Assembly: GCF_003335505.1 (NCBI RefSeq)
Contig: NZ_QPEX01000010.1
Coordinates: forward strand, 1,054,001-1,118,000
DNA length: 64,000 bases
Direction of reading: 5' to 3'
Origin: Bremerella cremea
GTDB taxonomy: Bacteria; Planctomycetota; Planctomycetia; Pirellulales; Pirellulaceae
The notes below the pieces were generated by a model. That model was not told the origin of the DNA. It saw only the letters and a list, made by a program, of their open reading frames with translations, and ran no database searches. The translations under genes and the position numbers were made by a program. Each line of letters opens with the position of its first letter. Within the stretch, counting starts at the first letter, position 1. This document shows, in pieces, positions 1 to 9,669 of this stretch.

Positions 1-938
1 TGCTGGTCGTGATGGGCGTGCTGGCGCTGATGTCCAGCATGGTACTGGTCGGCCTGGCCTCCGCTGCGGAACAGGCCCGCGTCGCCCGAACACGCGGCCA
101 AATCCAAAAGATCCACGAACTGCTTATGACCCGGTGGGATGACTACCGTTACCGCCGCGTTGAACCGAGCAAAACGGGGAATGTACGTGATCGGCAAAGA
201 GCACGCGTCGATAAGATTCGCGAACTAATGCGAATGGAAATGCCTTGCCGACTTGAGGACATCCAATATGGAAGTGGCACTAATGGAGCCGTTAGCGGGA
301 ATGAGCCAGCGCTTTGGAATCGTTATCAGCGTGCGGTGAACACGCGGGCAGGTGGCATTGGAAGCTGGACGACAAGTTTTGATGACTCCGAATGTCTCTA
401 TATGATCCTTGAATCCATTCAGGATGGGGAGACCAATGGCCTCGATTACTTTAAGGCATCCGAAATTGGCGATACCGATGGCGATGGCATGTCTGAGATC
501 CTAGATGCTTGGGGAACTCCAATTCGCTTCCTACGCTGGGCACCAGGATATGCTGGCGTTCGTTCTAATCTTCACCGCAACGATCAACCCGATCCGTTCG
601 ATCCGCTGAATGTCCGAGATGGCAAGCTAACCGATAGTTCAGGTAATTACCTTCATTTTCCACTGTATCCATTGGTAGTCAGCGCGGGCCCAGATCAGGC
701 GTTAGACATCGTTCTCCGATTTACGGGCTCTAGCGCCATGAAGGGTACTGTTGTTCCTAGCACAAACTACCCGGTTCCGAACAATCCATACGTTAGCCTT
801 GCCAGTGCGGATGCCACAGGGTCACAACTTGCAGGACTGCAATTCGGAACAGAAGGCGATGCAAACGGCAACGGTGTTGACGAATACTACGACAACATTT
901 CCAACCATGCACTCGTAATCTCGGGGAACGCAAATTGA
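1..938 (+). CDS. Prepilin-like (pseudopilin) protein, 5' end cut by window edge
   Basis: The reading frame is open from the first bases of the window, so the true start lies upstream. The visible part begins LVVMGVLALMSSMVLVGL, the hydrophobic helix that follows the prepilin peptidase site in type IV pilin and type II secretion pseudopilins; the preceding G-x-x-x-E part is outside the window. The rest is a soluble, presumably periplasmic domain with two Asp-rich, calcium-loop-like stretches (DTDGDGMSE and DANGNGVDE). The stop overlaps the TTG start of the next pseudopilin gene (TTGA), so the two are probably translationally coupled. A role as minor pseudopilin of a secretion or pilus-like system is inferred from family and context; no specific subunit can be assigned. 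Confidence 0.8.
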   Translation, partial: LVVMGVLALMSSMVLVGLASAAEQARVARTRGQIQKIHELLMTRWDDYRYRRVEPSKTGNVRDRQRARVDKIRELMRMEMPCRLEDIQYGSGTNGAVSGNEPALWNRYQRAVNTRAGGIGSWTTSFDDSECLYMILESIQDGETNGLDYFKASEIGDTDGDGMSEILDAWGTPIRFLRWAPGYAGVRSNLHRNDQPDPFDPLNVRDGKLTDSSGNYLHFPLYPLVVSAGPDQALDIVLRFTGSSAMKGTVVPSTNYPVPNNPYVSLASADATGSQLAGLQFGTEGDANGNGVDEYYDNISNHALVISGNAN

Positions 939-2092
939 GTACTCATAAGCGAAATCACCGCGAGACACGTCACGGCATGACCATTGTGGAATTGCTGGTC
1001 GTGATGGGCATTTTAGTGGTACTGATGGGCATCGCGGCCACGGCTGTAAAGACCGGTACGCGCGGCAAAAAGCAACGCGAAGCGGCCCGTCAGGTCAACT
1101 CGTACATCGCCAGTGCCCAAGCCCGCGCGATGCAGTTAGGGCGTCCGGCTGGTATCGAAATTGTGCGGAACGTTAGCGATAGCAGCGGCGACGGTATCAT
1201 CACCTTCGCGGACGATACCGGCGTTAGCAACTCGTCGTTGCTGATGTATACCTTAGAGACACCTCCTCCTTACGCAGGCGACGAATTGAACTCGCGGCTT
1301 GATGTTTCCAATTCAAGCGGCACGGTTACTTTGTCTGACCCGAACGCACGGTACGCTTCGGCCACAGGGCTTCTTACCGCCAACCAAATGGTGGAAATAC
1401 GCCTAGACTATCGCGGGCCTCGCTACACAGCCACGGTAAGCCAGGTTTCTCCTTTGCAACTTCAATTCACCCTACCGGCCAACGATCAAACGATTTTTCC
1501 ATCGCACGGCAAGGTTGCCTGTCAGATCTTTTTACCGCCCCAACGCAGCAGCGCCACACCGCTGCAATTGCCTTCGGATATGTGTATCGATTTGACTTGT
1601 TCCGGAGTGGGCAACACCGGCAACCAGTTTGCCAATTGGAACAGCGGTGTCCATAACTCCGTTCGTTTCACATTTAGCCCCAAGGGGAATGTCGATAAGG
1701 TTTCGACCGTTAACGGCACTTGGGGACGCCCTGGCGGCAACATTCATTTGCTGGTCGGCAAATACGACCATGCCGTCGACACGATTGCCGTCATGCAAAC
1801 TGAAAACATCGACGAAACCAACTCCATGACATTTCCTGGGTTGAACTACCTCGATTACATCAACCCAGCTGACCCCAAGCTTGAAACCAACTTGGCCGAT
1901 GGGACTTCGATGTGGGTTTCGGTTAATCACCTGACCGGGCAAATCACCACGACTCGCAACAAGCTGATCACCAACACTTTCCTGACAGGGTCTGTTTTTA
2001 CGTCGGCCAGCGATAAAAACGCCGCCCTTCTAGCCGAAACTCGCGACTTTGCTCGTAGCGGCTTGATCATCAAGGGACAGGGAGACGAATAG
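935..2092 (+). CDS. Prepilin-like protein with type IV N-methylation motif (GspH-like)
   Basis: A 385-residue protein starting at TTG, overlapping the previous stop by four bases. After a basic leader (KRNHRETRHG) comes the class III signal: cleavage is expected at G^MTIVELLVVMG, with Glu at position +5, followed by a hydrophobic helix. The rest (about residues 45-385) has the Ser/Thr/Asn-rich composition of a surface or periplasmic beta domain. Glu+5 and the long globular part fit a GspH- or GspI-type minor pseudopilin, but the domain behind the helix is not recognisable by eye. It lies in a plus-strand series of four prepilin-like genes with almost no spacing, so co-expression and assembly into one pseudopilus are likely. 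Confidence 0.82.
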   Translation: MSTHKRNHRETRHGMTIVELLVVMGILVVLMGIAATAVKTGTRGKKQREAARQVNSYIASAQARAMQLGRPAGIEIVRNVSDSSGDGIITFADDTGVSNSSLLMYTLETPPPYAGDELNSRLDVSNSSGTVTLSDPNARYASATGLLTANQMVEIRLDYRGPRYTATVSQVSPLQLQFTLPANDQTIFPSHGKVACQIFLPPQRSSATPLQLPSDMCIDLTCSGVGNTGNQFANWNSGVHNSVRFTFSPKGNVDKVSTVNGTWGRPGGNIHLLVGKYDHAVDTIAVMQTENIDETNSMTFPGLNYLDYINPADPKLETNLADGTSMWVSVNHLTGQITTTRNKLITNTFLTGSVFTSASDKNAALLAETRDFARSGLIIKGQGDE

Positions 2093-2095
2093 TCT

Positions 2096-3529
2096 ATGCT
2101 CGTAACCAAGCACTACCAACCGCTGTCCAGCTCGCGCCGCCGTCGTGGTATCACACTGATTGAAGTGATGATGTCGACGATGGTCGTCAGCCTGGGCATC
2201 CTCGGCCTGGCCTCGCTGATTCCGCTCGGCACGCATTTAACCAACCGAGGCACCCTGGCCGATCGCGTCGCGATCCTAGGCGAACGCGCTTTTCATGAAG
2301 CCAAAGCCCGACGCTACTTCGATCCTTCGCGCTGGATCAACGGCACCACAGGGGGCACACCTTCCTCCGTGGCCGCTACGACCGGAGGCAACTCGCCGTT
2401 GCCACTCCGCCAGCCTTACCTGATCGATCCCATGTTCTTCGGCGCGAACGGCACGCATGCTTCGCGACGTTTGTTTCCCTACAACGAAGAGTTTTCGTTT
2501 GGCGATACAATGCAACAAGCGGAAACCAACGTAAGCAACAACAACCAGAAAGCGGTTCAAATGCTGCGTCTGAGCGTGAACACCACGCCTGGCAGCACCT
2601 CTTCGCTGTCGCTTCCTCAAGCGAAGGTCGCCTTTCAATCGGACGACGACCTCGCTTACGAACGCCCCAGCGATGGCGAACAGCCAGGCTTCCAAACGTT
2701 CTTCAATCGCACAGCCGCTGCGGATACCAACGGGCCGAACTATTACGGCGATGTCAAACGCCAGGCCGCCGGAGAATATTCGTGGATGATCATGTTAACC
2801 CCGGAACCGTTCGACCTGAGCAACGTTTCGGCATTGACTTCTTCCGCATTAACGGCGAATGAAGCCCGCTGGATGCAGCCACCGATCAACATTGCCGTAG
2901 ATGCCTCCGGAAATACCGTCAACTTGAACGGAACCAACAGCCCACGTTTCGACAACGAGTTGTTTCCCACGCTCAAAAACGCCGCGACCGACGAATACAC
3001 CGCGCACGTCATCATCATGAAAAATCGTCAGGGTACGATTCCGACAGGAGACGTTTCCACGATTACGGCGACCAGTGATCCAGAGTACCAATCGAACGAG
3101 CGCATGGTCAGAGTCAGTGACTTTCTCGCTTCAGGTGGCTACTCAACCGGAGAGGTCGAATTAAGCCAAAAAGGGGGCACCCTGGAAGATGCCGAGAAAC
3201 GTGTCTTGAAGCTATCCAACGGCGATTGGATTTGCTTGGCTCGTCGCATGACGAATACACCTACGAACAGCACCACCAGCTTCCCTCGTGGCGACGTTTA
3301 TCAGTGGTACCGGGTGGTGATGGTGGATGACATTGTAGACACCTCTGGTAGTGGGACGGGGCCATTTACTCGGCGCATCACGATTAACGGGCCAGACTGG
3401 CCCGTTGACACGACCTCGAATGCATCCATTACTGCCACGCAGCCCACCCACGCCATCATCGTGGAAGGGGTTGTGGGGGTGTACAGCAAACGTGTCCGTC
3501 TCGAATCGAAATCACTCTGGAGCCCTTAA
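2096..3529 (+). CDS. Prepilin-like protein (PilV/GspI-J-like)
   Basis: A 477-residue protein whose ATG follows the previous stop by three bases; AGGGAG lies about 11 bases upstream. The leader ends SSSRRRRG and is followed by ITLIEVMMSTMVVSLGILGL, so the prepilin peptidase would cut after Gly and leave Ile+1 with Glu+5. The segment GILGLASLIPLGTHL right after the helix start resembles PilV/GspI-type minor pilins. The remaining 430 residues are Asn/Thr-rich and show no catalytic motif. Third gene of the pseudopilin series; the next gene begins only after a 141-base gap, so it may have its own translation or transcription signals. Confidence 0.8.
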   Translation: MLVTKHYQPLSSSRRRRGITLIEVMMSTMVVSLGILGLASLIPLGTHLTNRGTLADRVAILGERAFHEAKARRYFDPSRWINGTTGGTPSSVAATTGGNSPLPLRQPYLIDPMFFGANGTHASRRLFPYNEEFSFGDTMQQAETNVSNNNQKAVQMLRLSVNTTPGSTSSLSLPQAKVAFQSDDDLAYERPSDGEQPGFQTFFNRTAAADTNGPNYYGDVKRQAAGEYSWMIMLTPEPFDLSNVSALTSSALTANEARWMQPPINIAVDASGNTVNLNGTNSPRFDNELFPTLKNAATDEYTAHVIIMKNRQGTIPTGDVSTITATSDPEYQSNERMVRVSDFLASGGYSTGEVELSQKGGTLEDAEKRVLKLSNGDWICLARRMTNTPTNSTTSFPRGDVYQWYRVVMVDDIVDTSGSGTGPFTRRITINGPDWPVDTTSNASITATQPTHAIIVEGVVGVYSKRVRLESKSLWSP

Positions 3530-3670
3530 GCTTCAGCCTTATCAGCGACTTTTCCTTTAGAACAGAAGCCAAACCTGCCGCGTGAATCAACGCACCGCAG
3601 GCACTATAAAGCCAACACACCAACTTTGCGGGGGCTGGTTGTTGTGGAAGCGATCAAGGACAGTAGAGCT

Positions 3671-6600
3671 ATGAAACGCACCAAGAGCTATCTGAAACCG
3701 CAGCAGTCGCGCCAAGGCGCTTTGCTGCTGGTGGTTCTCAGCATTTTGGTTCTCTTCGCCCTGGTTGGTCTCACCTTTGTGGTGGCCGCCAATGTCTACA
3801 ACACCGGCGCCCAGTCCAACCTCCGCCGAGACGTCAACCGCACCACCCCGCCGGAAGAGCTCGACACCATCCTGCTCGACCTCCTCCGCGGCCCCCGAGG
3901 CGGATCCAAAAGCCAACTCTTCATGCTCGACATCCTCCGCGACATGTGGGGGAACCAATCGGTCGTGGTTTCTGGTAATACGACGATTGCCAGACCTAAC
4001 GGCACCAATCAGCTCTGGCAAATCAATATCACCAACCCTCCTTCACGTTTAAGCCCGATTACCGAGTTTTATACCGGCTCAGTCGTCACGTTCACTTCAG
4101 GGGACGCCAAAGGGCAAAGCCATCGCATTATGCATTACAAGCCAACCTTGGATGGCAGTGGCAACATAACCTCGGTAACCCTGGTTATCGATCAAGACCC
4201 AGAAACGGTCCGCGAATCGATGCGTGGTACCGTTCAGCCTGCGAATAACGACACGTTCGTCATCAACGACCCAGCGTTCAACGGAACTGGTCGCGGTTAC
4301 AACCCATTTCAGGCTTCCACAGATGACAAGCGTAACTTAGATCTACTTGACAGTGATGGTCATCCGGTCGCCTTTGTCCCTAACATTGCCTATGCCTATC
4401 CCAAAGGCTGGGTAACCGACTCGAACGGCAACCGTGTTTCCATTGAAGCAGGCGGGGCGGACGAATCGTATGACGCGGCCGACTACCACAATATGTACCA
4501 GTCGTACATTCCTCAGGATGGCGTTCCCACGGTCGCCGATATCCTACCGTCGTTTCATCGGCCTGATTTAATAAGGTTTTGGGGCAACCAATTAGCTGCG
4601 ACCAATGCTGAATTCAGCATGTTGGATTCAACCGATCGCTTGGCTATCTTCAGCGATCCCACCATCAATATGCTTCCCAGCAGCATGCAGCCACCTAGCC
4701 AAACTCTGAAAGACGCGGTAAAGGAAGTTCATCGCAAAATAATCCTGCGTCCCCTAGCGATGGATCACCCAAACTTTACTGGAAGCAACGAGGCTTTCAA
4801 TATCTTTGGATCGGGTGCCAATGCACGCTGGGACATCGACAACGACCTGGACGGTGTGACCGATAGTATCTGGATTGACGTTGGCCTACCGCTGAAAACC
4901 GACAGCCAGGGGCGGCGTTACAAGCCGCTGGCGGCGATCTTGGTGAAAGACCTGGACGGCTTGGTCAATGTGAACGCCCACGGCTTCTACACCCAATACC
5001 AAAACTTCATGACGAACTCGCTGCCGCAAAGCAGCAACGTCAGCGGTATTCAAAAAACACCTTTAAGCTTAACGCACAACCAGTTTTCGCCAGCATGGAT
5101 GTCCTACACCGCGCCGAACTCGGCAACCGCAGCCGCGATGACACTTCCACTGGGCAGCGGGTACGGGCCAGCCGATGTGAGCTTGCTGACCATCTTCTCG
5201 GCAGAAAGTGGTTACCGCTTGCTGCACGAACGCTACCAGGGTTTAGTCTCTGGCTCTTACAGCCAAAACCCAGCTCACCCTGGCTTGGCCAACACCAACG
5301 ACCCACGCAGCCGGATGGCCGAATTAGGGCTGGCGAACAATGGCTATACAAGCGCTGACAATAACCTACTGGGCACACCAATCGACCGTTACGGGATTGG
5401 CCGCACTTATTTCGACATCGCCGGACGCCCACGTTTTCAGCCTGCGTATAACTACGGCAACATGGGCAGCCACACCGAAATTACCGCCCAAGGCCTGCCT
5501 GCCAACTTTGGGCCGGTGACCGACGATCCTTACGAAGCCGACTTGCTGAATTCCAACCCCTACGACACACCGTTCACCTACCAGGAATACGAACGCATTG
5601 CTCGTTTCGAGGAATACGACTCTGCTTCGGTCACCAAGAACAAAGACCGTCTGCTGCAAGCGGCCCAAGACTCGCTAGGTAGTTCAGCCGGTGCGAATGG
5701 TGTGCGTAATCGACGCCTGCTGACCGTGGCCAGCCACCAAGTTCCGGCTCCTAATCGCGTGGACGTCCCGCGGAATGCGAGAAATACAACCTCTGGCGCA
5801 GTTGCGGCCTCTAACCAGTACTACATGCACAAAAGCCAAAACGGCACCAACGAACCTGAAGTTCGTTTTGCCCCAACCTTGGTAGGCTTGTGCCAAAAAC
5901 GCCTGTACGATAACGGGGTGCCGGTAAATCTACTAGACACCGCCGTGCAGCAGTTGCTTCCGCCAGAAATCCTGCGCGGTGAACCGCTTGATCTAAATCG
6001 GTTACTGGAGTCTCCCTCGTGGGCGTTCAATACCAGTCCACAAAACCTGCAAGCCCAACAGATTTCCGATTTCCAAACGGCAGCCGATACCCTCACATCT
6101 ATCACCAAAAACACTGGCGGATACGGCCGTTACAACGGTACTAACAATGCCATGCGGATTCCGACCCCGTCAGGTGCCACTAGCTATAGTGCATCGCGTC
6201 AACTAATGGCGCGGCATCTGTATGTCATCATGCTGCTTTTGATGGAAGACGGGTACCAATTCCCCGCATTCGATACAACACTCACCGGTACCGACCGAGA
6301 AGAACTGACCAAGCGACGAATTGCCCAGTGGGCGATCAATGTGGTTGATTTCCGCGACAAAGACGCCGTGATGACGCCGTTTGAGTTTGATTTGAAACCG
6401 TTCACCCCCCTTACTGCTGGTAGTTCCATTACCTGGAATGTCGACGGAAACTTACTTCCCGTTACAGGCGCGACACCTCCTGAAGATACTGCCAATCGCC
6501 GCGTTGTCTGGGGAGCCGAAGCGCCTGATCTGGTGATGACGGAAACGTTGGCCTTCCATGATCGGGGCGCCAAGGATACCCCGTGGGACGACAACCCCAG

Positions 6601-9448
6601 CAACAGCAACAAGAAGCGGGGCACCAATACCACCTCCGACGACCAAACGTTGGATCAATACAAAGTCCCACAAGGATCGTTGTTCCTCGAGTTTTACAAT
6701 CCTCGCAATATTCCTTCGAACAATCCTGCCAGCTCGCTACCGCAAGAGCTTTACAACACCAATGGCCAGCTTGTCTTGAACAGGCGATCGAATAGCGGAA
6801 ACGGCGCTCCGGTTTGGCGCGTGTTGATCACCCAGCGCGAAGGATCGGGCGGTTCCAGCCCCTCGTCTATTCCTCGTGCGATGGCCAACAATGTTGACAC
6901 AATTAATTTCCAGCCAACTTCTAGCACAGGCACTCCCGCTGGGGACTTTACCCAGTCCCTGGATGCTGGCCTGCCAATGCTGACAACCGCGACGGGACCG
7001 GTAACGGAAGATTACCAAATTGATCGGGTGATCTACTTCGCCAATTACCAAAGCGATATTGCGGCTAACCCGCTCGCTCCAGGGCGAGACCGTGAATTCC
7101 GTTTCGGAGGAACAGCGACAGAAGTCCCTCTTGCTCCCAATCAATACTTCGTGGTGGCCCCACGTTATAAGACGGTCATTGGTTCCAAACGAGATTCGAA
7201 CGATCCTGAACTTAATGTGCCTGGGGTAAGGTCGCTGGAAGTGGTTGGGGCCGGCACCGCAGGCGTGGGTAATTTCCGAGAGATTCAAACAGGCCCGGCA
7301 GCGAATGTGATTCGTCCTTATCCTGCTTTCGGCTCGATGATCCGCTCCAACGTAGCGATTGCCGTAACGGCTGATCTACCTACCGACTACGCCTCGGCCA
7401 CTCCACAGGTTGACCCCGACGGATTGCCTCTGGGGATTGGGCTAAGTGTTTCCGAACCATTGCGGGACGCCTACTACCCGGTTCCTAAATATAAGAACCC
7501 CAATACAAACGTGACTGACGGCATCATTCAGTTCTATACCGATGGTTCTGTGAATGAAGCCCCAGATATTCCGTTTGAAGGTCCTGGCTCGTCTCATTCG
7601 ACGTTCCCTTTGAACGATTCCAACTACACGGACTATAAAACGGGTACCTACCCCAGCAAAAGCGCCCCCAATACGATCGACTTTGCCAGTGGCTATAAAG
7701 ACGCTGTGCTGCAGCGTTTGGCGAATCCGATTGAAGAGTTCAATCCCACACTCAACCCATACCTTACCGTCGACACGATGCCGATCGACCTGACCGTCTT
7801 CAATGGAGAAGACGGCGCCGAAGGTCGTACTGGCAGTGCCGCCATGGTGGATGCTAAGGATTGGGATCCTGTCGAAGATGGTATCAATGCCCAAGTCAGT
7901 GGCAGCGGCACCAATGGTGTCAACGTTTACTTTGGCAGCCGCGAGCGAGGCAAGCGGGACGATGGGACGCAGAATGATCCCAACGCCGGAGAGCTTTATA
8001 CTTCGCCCGGTAACGGAAATTTGATGGGCTTGGTATCGCAAATCTCTGCGGCAATCTCGGGCAATCCCAATTTGATTCCCCAGGTTCTTCAGCAATCGCC
8101 CCCCATCCGTAACGCTCCTCGCGATACTGCCCGTTATCCTGAAGAACATTTTGGCCGGCCGCTGCTACATACGCTCGGTTACGTGAATCGTAGCTATGGA
8201 TCACCCCTGGGCAGTACCGTCAGCATTGGTGGTTCCGCCGCCAACATGCCATACATCGGTGCCCCGCTGCCGATCGAGCAACGTTTAACCGACCCGCACG
8301 ATCCCAGCTCGGGCAATACCGCCAACATCAATAACAACCCATTCAGCTGGCTACATTGGGCCAATGGTCCCTTTGTCAGCAAGTACGACTTGATGATGGT
8401 GCCAAGCAGTTCGCCACAACGTTTGCTGTTTGAGTATTCGCTCATCCGGCAAAACGGTGGGACTGAAACCGATCCGTATAACTCCAGTAGAGCGGATGGT
8501 GATAAAGCGGACACGCTATTTGCACCATATACTTACTTGCTGAACTTTTTCCACGGTGCAAAGCTCGTAACATCGAGTTCAACTGATGCAGAGCTGTCAC
8601 CTCAACTCGCCCGAATCTTCGATTACGTCACGGTTCCCTCCCGTTACAACGGAACGAAAAAGTGGTTTTCGACAAACGATTTCAACCCTCAGCAGACAAA
8701 TACGAACGACAACGATGCCCGAACAGGTTACCTGTTCCCATTCAACAATCGTTCGATGTTCCGAGAACCGGGTAAGATCAACTTGAACACGATTCCAGCT
8801 CAGAAAGTTTACGAGGCGATCTTTGACCCTACTTTCTGGCAGAATGGTCCGCTGTTGAACTTCCCCGACTGGAATACGTTTAAGCTGAATCGTCAGGGTT
8901 ACGACACGGCCAATAGTGGCCAGTTCCCATCGCGGTTCTCGAATCCTTTCCGGTCGGCTGCCTCGGCAGAGATGGTGCCCAACTTGCCTGGTAATGCCGA
9001 TCTGCTTAAGGTAGCGCCAGTGGATGCCACCATTCTTCGCTCTCGCGACCCGCTGCAACAGATTTCGGGCATCGCCGGTGACGAGCAGAAGCCGCTGTTT
9101 GATGCTCGGGTGAATACGTCCCTGGGATCTCAGGTCAATCACTACCGAACCGACGATAACCCCATGCTGCGGTACCAGGCTTACCAGCGGTTAGGTAACA
9201 TCGCTGGGACGCAGTCGAATGTGTTTGCGGTTTGGATTACCGTGGGTTACTTCGAGGTGGAACCGACGGCGGTGGATGCTCAGCATCCTGATGGGTGGCA
9301 ACTGGGTCAGGAACTGGGGATCGATACCGGCGAGATCGAACGTCACCGGGCGTTCTACATCATCGACCGCTCGATTCCGGTCGGGTACCTGCCCGGCGAG
9401 GACTTGAACGTGGAAGACACGATCATGCTTCGCCGCTTTATCGAGTAA
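3671..9448 (+). CDS. Giant GspK-like pseudopilin, 1925 residues
   Basis: The frame extends upstream to a TTG at 3626, but ATG at 3671 places the basic leader and hydrophobic segment at the N-terminus (MKRTKSYLKPQQSRQG^ALLLVVLS, then a second hydrophobic run to about residue 40) and has AAGGA about 11 bases upstream. The segment lacks Glu+5, as is usual for GspK, which caps the type II secretion pseudopilus tip. GspK proteins are normally about 300-350 residues, so this is five to six times longer. GspK-like short motifs are seen: KDLDGLVNVNAHG near residue 430 and EPGKINLNTIPAQ near residue 1700, resembling the 'NINTA' helix-hairpin-like element. Between them are long Asn/Thr/Pro-rich stretches. 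The partner genes upstream support a tip-complex role; the extra mass is unexplained. Confidence 0.75.
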   Translation: MKRTKSYLKPQQSRQGALLLVVLSILVLFALVGLTFVVAANVYNTGAQSNLRRDVNRTTPPEELDTILLDLLRGPRGGSKSQLFMLDILRDMWGNQSVVVSGNTTIARPNGTNQLWQINITNPPSRLSPITEFYTGSVVTFTSGDAKGQSHRIMHYKPTLDGSGNITSVTLVIDQDPETVRESMRGTVQPANNDTFVINDPAFNGTGRGYNPFQASTDDKRNLDLLDSDGHPVAFVPNIAYAYPKGWVTDSNGNRVSIEAGGADESYDAADYHNMYQSYIPQDGVPTVADILPSFHRPDLIRFWGNQLAATNAEFSMLDSTDRLAIFSDPTINMLPSSMQPPSQTLKDAVKEVHRKIILRPLAMDHPNFTGSNEAFNIFGSGANARWDIDNDLDGVTDSIWIDVGLPLKTDSQGRRYKPLAAILVKDLDGLVNVNAHGFYTQYQNFMTNSLPQSSNVSGIQKTPLSLTHNQFSPAWMSYTAPNSATAAAMTLPLGSGYGPADVSLLTIFSAESGYRLLHERYQGLVSGSYSQNPAHPGLANTNDPRSRMAELGLANNGYTSADNNLLGTPIDRYGIGRTYFDIAGRPRFQPAYNYGNMGSHTEITAQGLPANFGPVTDDPYEADLLNSNPYDTPFTYQEYERIARFEEYDSASVTKNKDRLLQAAQDSLGSSAGANGVRNRRLLTVASHQVPAPNRVDVPRNARNTTSGAVAASNQYYMHKSQNGTNEPEVRFAPTLVGLCQKRLYDNGVPVNLLDTAVQQLLPPEILRGEPLDLNRLLESPSWAFNTSPQNLQAQQISDFQTAADTLTSITKNTGGYGRYNGTNNAMRIPTPSGATSYSASRQLMARHLYVIMLLLMEDGYQFPAFDTTLTGTDREELTKRRIAQWAINVVDFRDKDAVMTPFEFDLKPFTPLTAGSSITWNVDGNLLPVTGATPPEDTANRRVVWGAEAPDLVMTETLAFHDRGAKDTPWDDNPSNSNKKRGTNTTSDDQTLDQYKVPQGSLFLEFYNPRNIPSNNPASSLPQELYNTNGQLVLNRRSNSGNGAPVWRVLITQREGSGGSSPSSIPRAMANNVDTINFQPTSSTGTPAGDFTQSLDAGLPMLTTATGPVTEDYQIDRVIYFANYQSDIAANPLAPGRDREFRFGGTATEVPLAPNQYFVVAPRYKTVIGSKRDSNDPELNVPGVRSLEVVGAGTAGVGNFREIQTGPAANVIRPYPAFGSMIRSNVAIAVTADLPTDYASATPQVDPDGLPLGIGLSVSEPLRDAYYPVPKYKNPNTNVTDGIIQFYTDGSVNEAPDIPFEGPGSSHSTFPLNDSNYTDYKTGTYPSKSAPNTIDFASGYKDAVLQRLANPIEEFNPTLNPYLTVDTMPIDLTVFNGEDGAEGRTGSAAMVDAKDWDPVEDGINAQVSGSGTNGVNVYFGSRERGKRDDGTQNDPNAGELYTSPGNGNLMGLVSQISAAISGNPNLIPQVLQQSPPIRNAPRDTARYPEEHFGRPLLHTLGYVNRSYGSPLGSTVSIGGSAANMPYIGAPLPIEQRLTDPHDPSSGNTANINNNPFSWLHWANGPFVSKYDLMMVPSSSPQRLLFEYSLIRQNGGTETDPYNSSRADGDKADTLFAPYTYLLNFFHGAKLVTSSSTDAELSPQLARIFDYVTVPSRYNGTKKWFSTNDFNPQQTNTNDNDARTGYLFPFNNRSMFREPGKINLNTIPAQKVYEAIFDPTFWQNGPLLNFPDWNTFKLNRQGYDTANSGQFPSRFSNPFRSAASAEMVPNLPGNADLLKVAPVDATILRSRDPLQQISGIAGDEQKPLFDARVNTSLGSQVNHYRTDDNPMLRYQAYQRLGNIAGTQSNVFAVWITVGYFEVEPTAVDAQHPDGWQLGQELGIDTGEIERHRAFYIIDRSIPVGYLPGEDLNVEDTIMLRRFIE

Positions 9449-9545
9449 TAGCCGCTGGATTGCCTGGCGTTCGTCGATGAACGCCTGGGCCGTTTACGCC
9501 CTTGGTATCCTTCAGGGGCAAATTGCGGAATCAGAAATAACCATA

Positions 9546-9580
9546 AAAAGCGACCCGTCACGACGACTGGTCGCTTTTTT
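9546..9580. terminator. Intrinsic terminator, probably bidirectional
   Basis: The inverted repeat AAAAGCGACC / GGTCGCTTTT encloses a 13-base loop and ends in six T. It lies about 100 bases past the GspK-like stop and ahead of ychF. The A-tract on the other side would allow function in both directions. Confidence 0.85.
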
Positions 9581-9669
9581 CATTTCCGGTAAAATCAGCA
9601 GTTCGCCTTGGGCACCTTTTGGTATGTGGTGCCCGCTATCGCCTCTTTTGCCAAACCAAGCGAGAGTTC

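Noticed and set aside
3626..3670. TTG at 3626 as start of the GspK-like gene
   Set aside because: It would add 15 residues before the basic prepilin leader; ATG at 3671 with AAGGA upstream fits a prepilin N-terminus better.
7442..8149. 235-codon minus-strand open frame inside the GspK-like gene
   Set aside because: It is antisense to a clearly coding gene, has no motif or ribosome-binding site, and its composition follows the opposite frame.
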